A stretch of 64,000 nt of DNA, from assembly GCA_943787425.1 (NCBI GenBank), contig CALSMJ010000003.1, positions 186,001-250,000 on the forward strand, written 5' to 3'. Every line of letters begins with the position of its first letter. Within the stretch, counting starts at the first letter, position 1. Below are positions 38,093 to 47,531 of the stretch, piece by piece. The notes under the pieces were generated by a model, which worked only from the letters and a program-made list of their open reading frames with translations, was not told the DNA's origin and did no database searches. This DNA comes from an uncultured Pseudomonadales bacterium (GTDB lineage: Bacteria > Pseudomonadota > Gammaproteobacteria > Pseudomonadales > Azotimanducaceae). Made by a program: the position numbers and the translations under genes.

Positions 38093-38668
38093 ATGGCCAA
38101 TTATTCCACGAACGAATTTAAATCCGGCTTGAAGGTTTTGCTTGAGGGCGATCCGTGCAGCATTGTAGAAAATGAGTTTGTGAAGCCGGGCAAAGGCCAA
38201 GCGTTCAATCGGGTTCGGCTGAGAAACTTGAAAACGGGTCGGGTCTGGGAGAGAACCTTTAAGTCGGGTGAGAGTCTGGAAGGCGCCGACGTCATGGAAT
38301 ACGAGATGGAATACATGTACTCAGATGGCGAGTATTGGCATTTCATGAAAACCGATGATAGTTATGAACAGATCGCAGCGGATAAAAATGCGGTTAGCGA
38401 AGGCATACAGTGGTTGAAGGAAAATAGCCGGTGTACGGTGACTTTATGGAACGATGTACCCATTCTCGTGGTCGCACCGAATTTCGTTGATTTAGACATT
38501 GTTGAAACGGATCCCGGACTCAAAGGGGATACGGCAACCGGTGGCTCAAAGCCAGCAACCTTGTCAACGGGCGCAATCGTGAAAGTCCCGCTGTTTATTA
38601 ATATTGGTGAATCCATTCGCGTTGATACCCGAACAGGTGAATACCAGGGGCGTAGTAAGAGCGCGTGA
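38093..38668 (+). CDS. efp: translation elongation factor P
   Basis: Binds the ribosome between P and E sites and relieves stalling at polyproline stretches. It has 191 residues. The N-terminal KOW-like domain carries the modification loop KPGKGQAF with Lys34 as the site of beta-lysylation; two OB-type domains follow, the last with [20 protein letters not shown]. The epmA ligase gene starts on its stop codon (GTGA overlap), so modifier and target are made together. Confidence 0.97.
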   Translation: MANYSTNEFKSGLKVLLEGDPCSIVENEFVKPGKGQAFNRVRLRNLKTGRVWERTFKSGESLEGADVMEYEMEYMYSDGEYWHFMKTDDSYEQIAADKNAVSEGIQWLKENSRCTVTLWNDVPILVVAPNFVDLDIVETDPGLKGDTATGGSKPATLSTGAIVKVPLFINIGESIRVDTRTGEYQGRSKSA

Positions 38669-39645
38669 GCCGGGTTGGGCAATCGATGCCGACCTGGCCG
38701 GTGCTACAGGCGCGCGGCAAGATGCTTGCCGCGATTCGACGGTTCTTCGAGGCACGATCTGTAACGGAGGTTACAACGCCGGCCTTGTCGCGCTCTGCGA
38801 CGTTTGATGCGCAGCTCTCGAGCTTTGAGGTCTCTGATAAAACCAACAAATTATTTCTTCAAACTTCCCCGGAATATGCGTTAAAGCGCGCCTTAGCGGT
38901 CTACGGCGAGGCCCTCTTCGAGATTACCCCAGTGTTTCGGCGGGGTGATCAGGGCCGCCAGCATAATCCCGAATTCACCATGCTCGAATGGTATCGTCCT
39001 GGCTTTAGTGTATCGGACCTGATGGCCGAAGTGGTGGCTTTGTTGAATGCGTTGCCCGAACCGCCCGAGATTTGGCGCGCGCAATCTAAGCGCGATGTGC
39101 CAGTGTATTCGTTCCGAGCGCTGTTTGAGCAACGTTTTGGCGTGAATCCCAATGAAGCGGCCTTGTCGAGCCTTTGGCAGTGGGTGCAAGAAACCGGCGC
39201 GGAGGTTGGGCATTTAGCGCCCCACGATGATGACCAGTTCCGATCGGATTGCTTAGACTTTCTGTTTTTGGCGGTGCTTCAACCCAGTCTGGATGATATT
39301 TTTTTCTTAACCGAGTTCCCGCGATGCCAGGCAGCACTCGCGGAAATTGATCCAGGTACCGGCACGGCCCAGCGATTTGAGTTGTATTGGTTGGGTACCG
39401 AATTAGCGAACGGTTATTTAGAGCTTCGGGATCCGGTGGCTATTTTGAGTCGGCATACCGCGATGGCAGCCGCTCGCGTTAATCGTGGTTTGCCAAGTAT
39501 TGCATTTGATAGCGCGTTGGCTGAAGCCAGCGCTTTGATGCCCGCGTGTACGGGTGTTGCGCTCGGAATCGATCGCCTTGTGATGGTTTGGCTTAAGGCC
39601 AGTACCTTGTCAGAGGTGCAACTGTTTTCCTGGCCGAATCATTAG
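38665..39645 (+). CDS. epmA: EF-P-(R)-beta-lysine ligase
   Basis: Class II lysyl-tRNA-synthetase paralogue that attaches (R)-beta-lysine to EF-P Lys34. It has 326 residues and no N-terminal anticodon-binding domain, as expected. Motif 2 is [22 protein letters not shown], with LEWYRPG after it; motif 3 is [13 protein letters not shown]. The start GTG overlaps the efp stop. The partner aminomutase epmB is not in the window. Its end overlaps the psd end by four bases, tail to tail. Confidence 0.93.
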   Translation: MSRVGQSMPTWPVLQARGKMLAAIRRFFEARSVTEVTTPALSRSATFDAQLSSFEVSDKTNKLFLQTSPEYALKRALAVYGEALFEITPVFRRGDQGRQHNPEFTMLEWYRPGFSVSDLMAEVVALLNALPEPPEIWRAQSKRDVPVYSFRALFEQRFGVNPNEAALSSLWQWVQETGAEVGHLAPHDDDQFRSDCLDFLFLAVLQPSLDDIFFLTEFPRCQAALAEIDPGTGTAQRFELYWLGTELANGYLELRDPVAILSRHTAMAAARVNRGLPSIAFDSALAEASALMPACTGVALGIDRLVMVWLKASTLSEVQLFSWPNH

Positions 39646-40448
39646 CGGATCAGGGTTTCGCCCATCTTGATGGTGTTGCCTGGCGTGACGCGCCAGTTTT
39701 GATTTGCTTGTGTGATTAAAATGGCGGTCGAGCCCAATAAAAATCGGCCCGCCTCTTGGCCTTGATCTACCGCCAGCCCCGGCAGGGATTGATGGATCGC
39801 TTGTCGGGCTTTAAACGGCTCAGGTCGCCAAAACGGTTGAATGCCGGCAACAATCATCGCGCCAATCAGAATCAGATAATAGTCTCCCTGGCTAGACGTG
39901 ACGCTCAGAACGAGACGCTCGTTTCGAGTGAAAAGTCCCGGGACGTGCGTGGCGGTTGCCTGGTTAACGGAAAACAGGGCGCCGGGGATATATCGAGCGC
40001 TCTTTAATGTCCCCGCTTGCGGGAAATGCACTCGGTGATAGTCACTGGGTGCCAAGTAAACGGTGAGAAAACTGCCGTTACTAAAAGATTCTGGCAAGGC
40101 CTCGCCCAGCAATTGCGGGATTGAATAGTCATGCCCTTTGGCTTGAATTGCGCGTTGGTGCTCGATGTTGCCCGCGATTGAAACCATGCCATCGGCGGGC
40201 GATATGAGCCTGCCAGAAAGCGGGCGGGCATCCGCGATCAATGCCCGAGTAAAAAAATCGTTAAATGAAACATACTGCTTTGGTTCTTTGCGTTCTGCCA
40301 CGGACCAGTCGATTTTATAAATGGCGTCGAACCGCTTGATCATAAAGTTTTTTAGCCAAGGGATCTCAGATCGCGCGACATAGCCAATGCAGCGGGAAAG
40401 TAAATGTTGGGGCATCAAATACTGAACCAGGATAAAAAGTCGTGTCAT
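39642..40448 (-). CDS. psd: phosphatidylserine decarboxylase proenzyme
   Basis: Makes phosphatidylethanolamine from phosphatidylserine at the inner membrane. It has 268 residues. The self-cleavage site is LGST (238-241), cut between Gly239 and Ser240 to generate the pyruvoyl group; the conserved FNDFFTRAL, ISPADG (Asp86 of the triad) and YLAPSDYHRVHFP (His) segments are present. The ATG at 40448 gives MTRLFILVQYLMPQHLLSR, aligned with PsdA; an upstream in-frame GTG is less likely. It is divergent from orn; rsgA, usual between them, is absent. Confidence 0.94.
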   Translation of the reverse strand: MTRLFILVQYLMPQHLLSRCIGYVARSEIPWLKNFMIKRFDAIYKIDWSVAERKEPKQYVSFNDFFTRALIADARPLSGRLISPADGMVSIAGNIEHQRAIQAKGHDYSIPQLLGEALPESFSNGSFLTVYLAPSDYHRVHFPQAGTLKSARYIPGALFSVNQATATHVPGLFTRNERLVLSVTSSQGDYYLILIGAMIVAGIQPFWRPEPFKARQAIHQSLPGLAVDQGQEAGRFLLGSTAILITQANQNWRVTPGNTIKMGETLIR

Positions 40449-40726
40449 AAAGTGGCCAATTGCGAACAAGTTGCGTTGCCTAACGCAGCACACGGTTTGC
40501 GATGAGGCTTTGCTGGAGGGTGCAGTCTAACGCAATCTTAGGATTTCATGGATCCCTGCGATTTGGGTTGCTCAGGCTTGGACGCCGTAAAGGCCTGTCG
40601 CGTGTTTTGAGGTGCAATTGATCGGCGCAAGCGAGGCTGCGCCGCAGTCTCGTATTTTAGGGTTGACTCGGGTTAAATAGGGAGCGTGAGTCGTAGCTTG
40701 ACGCTTGGTTCAAAGAGGAGATTCTT

Positions 40727-41272
40727 ATGACGGTAGATTCAGACAACTTGGTATGGATCGACATGGAAATGACAGGTTTGGATCCAGATACAGATTTGGT
40801 CTTGGAAATGGCAACCATCGTTACCGATTCCCAGTTGAATATAGTTGCAGAGGGGCCTTGTATTACGATTCATCAGACCGAAGCGCGGATGAGTATGATG
40901 GATGAGTGGAATACCGAGCATCACGGCGCGTCGGGGTTGACCGCACGCGTGATTGCGTCGTCCGTGACGGAAGCGGAGGCGGAAGCCGAAACCCTTGCCT
41001 TTTTAAAGGATTATGTTGGCCCGCGAGACTCGCCGCTTTGCGGGAACAGTATTGGCCAAGATCGACGGTTTATTGATCGCCATATGCCTGAGCTGGGTCG
41101 CTTTTTCCACTACCGAAACCTGGATGTCAGTGCGATTAAAGTGCTGGTGATGCGCTGGAAGCCAGAAGTTATGGATTTGGTCATCAAGCAAGGCAAGCAT
41201 CGCGCTTTGGATGATATTCGCGAATCCATTGATGAACTGAAGGTCTATCGAGAGCACGTCTTTAAGATGTAG
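40727..41272 (+). CDS. orn: oligoribonuclease
   Basis: 3'-5' exoribonuclease that degrades 2-5 nt RNA (and pGpG from c-di-GMP turnover) to nucleotides. It has 181 residues. DEDDh exonuclease motifs: IDMEMTGLD (Asp12, Glu14), [11 protein letters not shown] (Asp), and [11 protein letters not shown] (His and Asp). AGGAG lies upstream of the ATG. The last 11 bases overlap the end of queG, tail to tail. The preceding gap of about 280 bases to psd holds no recognised gene. Confidence 0.97.
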   Translation: MTVDSDNLVWIDMEMTGLDPDTDLVLEMATIVTDSQLNIVAEGPCITIHQTEARMSMMDEWNTEHHGASGLTARVIASSVTEAEAEAETLAFLKDYVGPRDSPLCGNSIGQDRRFIDRHMPELGRFFHYRNLDVSAIKVLVMRWKPEVMDLVIKQGKHRALDDIRESIDELKVYREHVFKM

Positions 41273-42363
41273 ACCGAGGGCCGCCCGCATCGCGCTTTAA
41301 AATTTGTTGCCGAATGGCCCAGTCAATGTGCTCTTGCACCATGGGCGTGCTGGTTGGGCGTTTTGCCTGAAGGCTGGCTAGTATTTCAGGATCATAATCG
41401 GCATTGCCCAGCGCAACGCTGATATTCCGCAACCAGCCGGCGTAACCCGTTCTTCGAATTGCCGTGCCTTGGGTTTTATCTAAAAAGGTGGCTTCGCTCC
41501 AGGCGAAGAGCGTTGTTAACGCAGCCTGCTCAAATTCCGGTCTTGCTTGGAAAACGGGGTCCACCGCTGTCGCTGCAAATTTGTTCCAGGGACAGACCAT
41601 CTGGCAGTCGTCACAGCCAAATATCCGATTGCCCATCGGGATTCTAAGCGGTTCTGGGATCGCGTCCTTGGATTCAATCGTCAAATAAGAAATACACCGT
41701 TTGGCATCTAACTCAAAGGGCCCAACAAACGCCTTGGTTGGACAGACATCCAAGCAGCGAGTGCAGCTGCCGCAATGGTTGTCTGTGGACTCGGTTGCGG
41801 TGCTGAGTGGCAGATTGGTGAGCAACTCGCCGATAAAAAACCAGGACCCACGGTTTTGGTTGAGCAACAAAGTGTTTTTTCCCGATCCAACCTAAGCCGG
41901 ATTGCTCAGCAAAGCGTTTTTCAAGAATGGGCGCTGAGTCGGTGCAGGCCCGGGTTACACACTCGGTGATACCCAGGGCCAATGCAGCTTCATTGATTTG
42001 GTTTGCCAGTTGGGTCAGGCGACGACGAATGACTTTGTGGTAATCCCGGCCGAGGGCGTAGCGGGCGATATAGGCTTGGCTCGGGATGGCCAGAGTGTCT
42101 TCAATCTTTGCCATTTCAGAGATCGACAAATAGTCCATTCGGACGGTAATCGCACTAACAGACCCCGGTAATAGTCCAACCGGGTCGACCCGGAGATCGA
42201 CATTGCGCGCCATGTAATCCATGCTGCCGTGATGGTTTTGGCTGAGCCACCTCAGTAAGTGCGACTCATGATCGCTGCGGTCGAGTCGGACAAAGCCAGT
42301 TGCTGAAAAGCCCAAGGCTTTGGCCCATTCGGGAATCTGATTTTTAAGGGTTTGCAACGACAT
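41262..42363 (-). pseudogene. queG: epoxyqueuosine reductase, interrupted by a one-base frameshift
   Basis: Cobalamin and [4Fe-4S] enzyme for the last step of queuosine synthesis in tRNA. Two overlapping minus-strand frames together encode a full-length QueG of about 366 residues. The N-terminal part starts MSLQTLKNQIPEWAK and runs to GLGWIGK; the rest, in another frame, continues NTLLLNQNRGSWFFIGELL, CGSCTRCLDVCP and CDDCQMVCPWN (two [4Fe-4S] clusters). The shift falls at a run of six A (plus-strand T at 41875-41880): five would keep the frame. Everything else looks intact, so a sequencing or assembly homopolymer error is as likely as a real lesion. Adjacent and divergent to nnr, as in relatives. 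Confidence 0.88.
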
Positions 42364-42396
42364 CAATATTTTCCAAGTGGTGCTCGTAGGTTTGGC

Positions 42397-42402
42397 TATA
42401 AT
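42397..42402 (+). promoter_or_regulatory. -10 hexamer of the nnr operon promoter
   Basis: A perfect TATAAT, 28 bases before the nnr ATG in the divergent gap from queG. The -35 region is weak. It probably heads the nnr-tsaE-amiC-mutL-miaA operon. Confidence 0.5.
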
Positions 42403-42429
42403 GAATCGCTTTAGGACACGAGGGTCATT

Positions 42430-43893
42430 ATGACAGCGTCAATGCTTTACCCGGCGTCGGTCATTAAAGAAATTGATCGGCAATACTCGCAGGATTATGG
42501 CATATCCAGTTTTCAGTTGATGAAAATGGCGGCGCGGCGCGTTGTTGAGGTGATTTTGACCCGCTACAGCGATACCAAAAGGGCGCAGGTTTTCTGTGGG
42601 TCGGGAAATAATGCAGGGGACGGTTTTTTGATCGCAGCGGGTCTGGCGGATCGCGGCTGGTCGGTTGAGGTGGCGCTTGTTGGCAGCGTTGAAAAATATT
42701 CTGACGCGTCGCGCGAAGCACTCGCAGTTTGTCAAAATAGTCAGACAATCGTAAAGCGTTTTGAAGGGACTGTCCGAGACGGGGCCGTATTGGTAGATGC
42801 TTTGTTGGGACTTGGCATTCGCGGCGAGGTCCAGTCGACGTATCGCTCGGTTATCGAAACAATGAATGCAGGTAGCGGACCGATCGTCGCGGTTGATCTG
42901 CCGTCTGGTTTACAGCCCGACTCGGGTGACGTGGCTGGGGTCTGTATTCGTGCTGCAATCACCGTAACCTTCTTCGCATTGAAACTAGGATTATTCAGTC
43001 AGGATGGCCCTGATTACGCGGGGGAAGTCATCCTGGCTGATCTAGACTTGCCAGAAACCTTGCTGGCCAAGCACGCTGCCAAAGCGTTGCGGGTTCTTGA
43101 GGCACCAAGGTTACCAGCCCGTCAAAACAAAGCGCATAAGGGGGATTTTGGCCATCTGCTGGTGGTGGGAGGTAATACTGGCTTTGGCGGCGCGGGCGTT
43201 TTAGCCTGCGAGGCAGCGATGCGCAGTGGCGCGGGACGCGTGTCGGTTGTGAGCCGCAAGGCGCATCGATCAGGATTTTTAACGCGATGTCCTGAGGCGA
43301 TGTTTCAAGGCGTGGGTGAAGCCGATGACATAACGGACCTGCTCGGTCGCGTCCAAGCCGTGGTGCTGGGTCCCGGTTTAGGCCAGGACGCGTGGGCTCT
43401 GAACTTGTATGCGCAAGTAATCGCTTGTGGTAAACCCCTTGTCCTTGATGCCGATGCCTTAAATCTCCTCGCTCAGGCGCCGGCGCGCTTAACCGAGAGC
43501 ATTATTACCCCGCACCCGTTGGAGGCCGCAAGGCTACTTCGTCGGGATCAGGTCGACCCAGATCGTTTGGCGGTCTTGGGCCAACTTCGGGCTGAGTACG
43601 GCGCTGTAGTTGTGCTCAAAGGGGCTGCAACCCTTGTTGCAACCGATGAGCGGATCGCGATCAATGTATTGGGCGGGCCGGCCATGGCAACCGCTGGGAT
43701 GGGCGATGTGCTGTCAGGACTGCTGGGTGCTTTGCTCGCTCAGGGGCAGAGCTTGAGTTCTGCTGCTGAACTGGGGGTTGCGCATCATGGCCTGGCTGCT
43801 GAAATGGCGGCGGCGCAACAGGGCGAAGTGGGCTTGCTCGCAGGGGATGTGGTGCCGCAGCTTGGGCGCTCGCTTTCTGGGATGCCTGTATGA
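42430..43893 (+). CDS. nnr: bifunctional NAD(P)H-hydrate epimerase / ADP-dependent dehydratase
   Basis: Repairs hydrated NADH and NADPH. It has 487 residues: an N-terminal YjeF_N epimerase domain (about 1-215; CGSGNNAGDGFLIA, DALLGLGIRG, VDLPSGLQPDSG) and a C-terminal ribokinase-like dehydratase domain (about 225-487; HKGDFGHLLVVGGNTGFGGA, LDADALNLL, ITPHPLEAARLL, and the nucleotide-site MATAGMGDVLSG). Its stop overlaps the tsaE start (ATGA). Confidence 0.95.
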   Translation: MTASMLYPASVIKEIDRQYSQDYGISSFQLMKMAARRVVEVILTRYSDTKRAQVFCGSGNNAGDGFLIAAGLADRGWSVEVALVGSVEKYSDASREALAVCQNSQTIVKRFEGTVRDGAVLVDALLGLGIRGEVQSTYRSVIETMNAGSGPIVAVDLPSGLQPDSGDVAGVCIRAAITVTFFALKLGLFSQDGPDYAGEVILADLDLPETLLAKHAAKALRVLEAPRLPARQNKAHKGDFGHLLVVGGNTGFGGAGVLACEAAMRSGAGRVSVVSRKAHRSGFLTRCPEAMFQGVGEADDITDLLGRVQAVVLGPGLGQDAWALNLYAQVIACGKPLVLDADALNLLAQAPARLTESIITPHPLEAARLLRRDQVDPDRLAVLGQLRAEYGAVVVLKGAATLVATDERIAINVLGGPAMATAGMGDVLSGLLGALLAQGQSLSSAAELGVAHHGLAAEMAAAQQGEVGLLAGDVVPQLGRSLSGMPV

Positions 43894-44345
43894 GCTGGGT
43901 GCTCAACTCGGAGCGCGCGACTGAGCAATTCGGCGGGCACTTGGTCGATGGGCTCGAAGGATCCGGAATTGTTTTTTTAAAAGGTGATTTGGGCGCCGGC
44001 AAGACCACGCTTTGCCGGGGCGTTTTGCGGAGTTTGGGTTATAACGGGGCTGTGAAAAGTCCGACCTTTACCCTAGTCGAGCCTTACGAGTTGCCACAGC
44101 ATTCGGTCTACCACTTCGACCTATACAGACTCAGTGATCCAGACGAGTTAAACTATTTGGGCGTTGATGAGTATTTTACAAGTCGGGCGTTGTGTTTAAT
44201 TGAGTGGTCGGAGAAAGGAATCGGACTATTACCTAAGCCGGATCTGGAGATTGAAATGCGGGTCATTGGAGATACCAGCCGCCAGGTGTCTGTACAGTCA
44301 GGCTCAGATAAAGGCGAACGTGCCCTAGCAAGGTTGCCGACATGA
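43890..44345 (+). CDS. tsaE: tRNA threonylcarbamoyladenosine biosynthesis ATPase TsaE
   Basis: ATPase that works with TsaB and TsaD to install t6A37 on ANN-decoding tRNAs. It has 151 residues. Walker A is GDLGAGKTTLCRG; SPTFTLVEPYE and HFDLYRL are the other family blocks, and CLIEWSEKG follows. It overlaps both neighbours by four bases (ATGA at each end), so production is coupled to nnr and amiC. Confidence 0.95.
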   Translation: MSWVLNSERATEQFGGHLVDGLEGSGIVFLKGDLGAGKTTLCRGVLRSLGYNGAVKSPTFTLVEPYELPQHSVYHFDLYRLSDPDELNYLGVDEYFTSRALCLIEWSEKGIGLLPKPDLEIEMRVIGDTSRQVSVQSGSDKGERALARLPT

Positions 44346-45718
44346 CAGCGACCGGGCATCCAAACCCGTTAGGTCGCTGGGGGCGTCGAGGACTCTGGTG
44401 CGTGATGATGACTTGGCTTTTGTCATCGACAGTATTGGCTAGTCCGACCATTAACAGCATCAGACTCCATGCCTCTCCCGAAAAAACCCGATTGGTGTTT
44501 GATGTGAGCGAACCGCTTGAGCACACGTTGTTTGTTCTTGAAAACCCATTGCGTTTGGTAATTGATCTGCCAGGCTCGACCTTAGCCAAAACTGTCCGCC
44601 GGCATCCGCTTGGATCGAAGGAATTCAAAGACACGGCGGTGACCAACCTTCGCTTTTCGTCAGAAAAGCAAGCGGATTTGCGAGTGGTGTTAGATCTGTC
44701 TGAGTCGGTCAAGCCGAGGAGCTTTTTACTCAACCCCATAGCCCAGTATGGCGATCGCTTGGTGATTGATTTGTTTCCAGCAGGCGCGGGCCAAACAGTG
44801 CCATTGCCTCAACCAGCGGCTAAGCAGCCGCTGAGAGACGTTGTTGTTGCGATTGATCCCGGTCACGGCGGTGATGACCCTGGCGCCATCGGACCTGGTA
44901 ACACCTATGAAAAAACAGTGGTGTTGGCGATTGCCAAGGCGCTCGCTGGTCGGGTTAATGCAGAACCCGGTTTCAAAGCGATCTTAACCCGAAGCGGAGA
45001 TTACTACGTTGCGCATCGAAATCGGACTCAGTTGGCGCGCGATAATCAAGCGGATGTTTTCATCTCGATCCACGCTGACGCGTGGAAAACGGCTTCTGCC
45101 AGCGGGGCATCCGTCTTTGCGATTTCTCAACGGGGCGCGACGAGTGAAACGGCTCGCTGGATTGCCGAAAAGGAAAACCGGGCAGACTTGATTGGTGGTG
45201 TGGGTAGCGTCAGTCTAGATGATAAAGACGACGTCTTGGCGGGTGTCCTGCTGGATCTTTCGATGACGGCAAGCTTGAGTGCGAGTTTGGAAATGGGTGC
45301 GGAGGTCATCAAATCAATTGCGCCAATTAATAAGTTGCACAAGGCGAACGTGGAGCAAGCATCCTTTATTGTTCTGAAGTCTCCTGATATCCCCTCAATT
45401 TTAGTTGAAACTGGTTTCATCTCGAACCCAGGCGAGGCAAAAAAACTGCGAACTGCGGCGCACCAAAAGAAAATGGCGGACGCAATCTTTAAGGGTGTCA
45501 CGACCTATTTTAAAAAGAAACCACCGGAGGGCACGCTGTTAGCTCAGAAGGCTTCACAAGCAGAGCGGGTGGTTGCTTATAAAATAAAATCCGGGGACAC
45601 TTTGTCCGAGATTGCTCAGCGGTATCGCGTATCGCAAAGGGCCTTAAAATCATTGAATGCCCTAAAATCTGACCGTTTGAGGGTTGGACAGGTTTTGAAA
45701 ATCCCGGAGCGCTCGTGA
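44342..45718 (+). CDS. amiC: N-acetylmuramoyl-L-alanine amidase with AMIN and LysM domains
   Basis: Periplasmic zinc amidase that splits septal peptidoglycan during daughter-cell separation. It has 458 residues: signal peptide (about 1-33, ending SSTVLASP), AMIN targeting domain (about 36-145), Amidase_3 catalytic domain with IDPGHGGDDPGAIG, YEKTVVLAIA, SIHADAW and the catalytic VETGFISN, then a C-terminal LysM repeat (YKIKSGDTLSEIAQRYRVS). The C-terminal LysM and position before mutL resemble E. coli AmiB; AmiB versus AmiC naming is a matter of convention. The stop overlaps the mutL start (GTGA). Confidence 0.92.
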   Translation: MTATGHPNPLGRWGRRGLWCVMMTWLLSSTVLASPTINSIRLHASPEKTRLVFDVSEPLEHTLFVLENPLRLVIDLPGSTLAKTVRRHPLGSKEFKDTAVTNLRFSSEKQADLRVVLDLSESVKPRSFLLNPIAQYGDRLVIDLFPAGAGQTVPLPQPAAKQPLRDVVVAIDPGHGGDDPGAIGPGNTYEKTVVLAIAKALAGRVNAEPGFKAILTRSGDYYVAHRNRTQLARDNQADVFISIHADAWKTASASGASVFAISQRGATSETARWIAEKENRADLIGGVGSVSLDDKDDVLAGVLLDLSMTASLSASLEMGAEVIKSIAPINKLHKANVEQASFIVLKSPDIPSILVETGFISNPGEAKKLRTAAHQKKMADAIFKGVTTYFKKKPPEGTLLAQKASQAERVVAYKIKSGDTLSEIAQRYRVSQRALKSLNALKSDRLRVGQVLKIPERS

Positions 45719-47529
45719 ATCGAATCCAACTATTGTCCAGTCGATTAGCCAATCAGATTGCTGCCGGGGAAGTGGTTGAACGTCCGGCGTCGGTTGTAAA
45801 AGAACTGGTTGAAAACGCGATTGATGCCGGCGCCTCGAGAATTGATTTGGCACTTGAAGCCGGCGGTAGCCAGCTCATTCGGGTTCGGGATAATGGTTGC
45901 GGCATTCCACAGGATGATTTGGCGCTGGCGCTATCGCGACACGCAACCTCAAAAATATTTACGGAGTCGGACCTCGAAGGCATTCGTTCGCTGGGTTTCC
46001 GAGGGGAGGCATTGGCCTCAATCGCCTCGGTTTCGAAATTGGTGATGACCTCGAATGCAACGACTGAAAAATCGGGTTATGCGGTGCAAGTTCATGGCGA
46101 AGATATGGCGTCTGAGGTGCTCCCGGCGCCGCATCCGCAAGGGACGACTGTTGAAGTTAGGGATTTATTTTTCAATACCCCAGCCCGTCGAAAGTTTCTG
46201 AGAGCGGAAAAAACCGAGTTGGGTCGAATTGACGATGTGGTTCGAAAAATAACGCTAAGCCATCCGGCGGTTGCGATTATGGTGACGCATAATGGTAAGG
46301 CTTATCGCCAATTTCAGGCGGCAAGGGCGATCGAAGATCAACACCATCGGATCAAAGCGGTTTTTGGCCAGAGTTTTTTAGATCAAGCGTTGTATTTTGA
46401 GGAACAGATTGGGTCGATGCAGTTAAAAGGCTGGATCTCGCTGCCCACCTACTCTCGAAGTCAGGCAGACCAGCAGTACTTTTTTGTGAATGATCGCTGC
46501 ATTCGTGACAAGGTCTGCAGCCATGCGGTGCGTCAGGGTTATCAGGATGTTCTCTTTCATGGCAGGCATCCTGTTTATGCCATATTTTTAAACCTTGATC
46601 CGAATTTAGTCGATGTGAATGTCCACCCAACCAAGCATGAAGTTCGCTTTCGAGAGAGTCGAGGCGTTCATGATTTGATTTATCGGACGATTCATCAGGT
46701 GCTAGCCTCCGTGCGGCCAGAAGGCCAAAGCGGACCGAACCAAGGGCTGGCGGCCGGTTTTGACGGTGAACAGCCTGCCCTTGGAACGTTTGATCCGGGT
46801 TATGTGCAGCGCAATATGGCCTTTACCAGTCGCCAGAATCTGTCCACGGGCTTCTTTGGCTTGTCGCAGTCACCGAATCAGGCGCCGAACAACTGGACGG
46901 GAACAAGCGTTGGGTGGGATGCGGGTCAAGATGATGGCGCCGAGATTCCGCCTTTGGGTTATGCCCTCGGCCAATTGCATGGGGTGTATATCCTTGCGCA
47001 AAATATGAATGGGTTGGTCGCGGTTGATATGCATGCGGCGCATGAGCGCATCACTTATGAACGGCTAAAGCGGGCGATGGATGCCGATGGTCTTAAAACC
47101 CAGCCGTTACTTGTTCCGGTTAGCCTCGCATTGAGCGCGCGCGAAGTTGTCTTGGTCGCGGATCGCGCCAAGGAGCTTACTGAAATTGGGCTCCAGCTTG
47201 AGGTTGTCTCCGACGAGAGCGTGATCATTCGTGGGGTTCCGTCTCTGCTGAGTCGAGACAATCCAGAGCAGTTGGTGCGCGACGTGTTATCGGATTTCCT
47301 CGAGTTTGGTTCTAGCAATCGCATTCAGGATGGTCGGGATGAATTATTGTCGACGATGGCCTGTCATGGATCAGTGCGAGCCAATCGGAAACTATCGTTG
47401 CCGGAGATGAACGCCTTGTTGCGGGATATGGAAGAAACCGAGCGCAGCGGCCAGTGCAACCATGGTCGCCCGACCTGGTTTCAACTGACGCTTTCTGAGC
47501 TAGACAGTCTGTTTATGAGGGGTCAGTAA
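45715..47529 (+). CDS. mutL: DNA mismatch repair protein MutL
   Basis: Links mismatch recognition by MutS to strand excision. It has 604 residues: N-terminal GHKL ATPase (RLANQIAAGEVVERPASVVKEL, DNGCGI, SLGFRGEALASI), linker, and C-terminal dimerisation domain. The C-terminal domain has DMHAAHERITYE starting at Asp438, matching the metal-dependent endonuclease motif DxHA(X)2E(X)4E (Gln replaced by Met), which E. coli MutL lacks. This favours a MutH-independent pathway. The start is GTG overlapping the amiC stop. Confidence 0.95.
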   Translation: MNRIQLLSSRLANQIAAGEVVERPASVVKELVENAIDAGASRIDLALEAGGSQLIRVRDNGCGIPQDDLALALSRHATSKIFTESDLEGIRSLGFRGEALASIASVSKLVMTSNATTEKSGYAVQVHGEDMASEVLPAPHPQGTTVEVRDLFFNTPARRKFLRAEKTELGRIDDVVRKITLSHPAVAIMVTHNGKAYRQFQAARAIEDQHHRIKAVFGQSFLDQALYFEEQIGSMQLKGWISLPTYSRSQADQQYFFVNDRCIRDKVCSHAVRQGYQDVLFHGRHPVYAIFLNLDPNLVDVNVHPTKHEVRFRESRGVHDLIYRTIHQVLASVRPEGQSGPNQGLAAGFDGEQPALGTFDPGYVQRNMAFTSRQNLSTGFFGLSQSPNQAPNNWTGTSVGWDAGQDDGAEIPPLGYALGQLHGVYILAQNMNGLVAVDMHAAHERITYERLKRAMDADGLKTQPLLVPVSLALSAREVVLVADRAKELTEIGLQLEVVSDESVIIRGVPSLLSRDNPEQLVRDVLSDFLEFGSSNRIQDGRDELLSTMACHGSVRANRKLSLPEMNALLRDMEETERSGQCNHGRPTWFQLTLSELDSLFMRGQ

Positions 47530-47531
47530 GC

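Noticed and set aside
41871-41884. Programmed frameshift in queG
   Set aside because: The needed shift is +1 at GGG AAA AAA CAC, not a canonical -1 slippery heptamer with a downstream structure, and A6 is short for efficient transcriptional slippage. Sequencing error or mutation is simpler.
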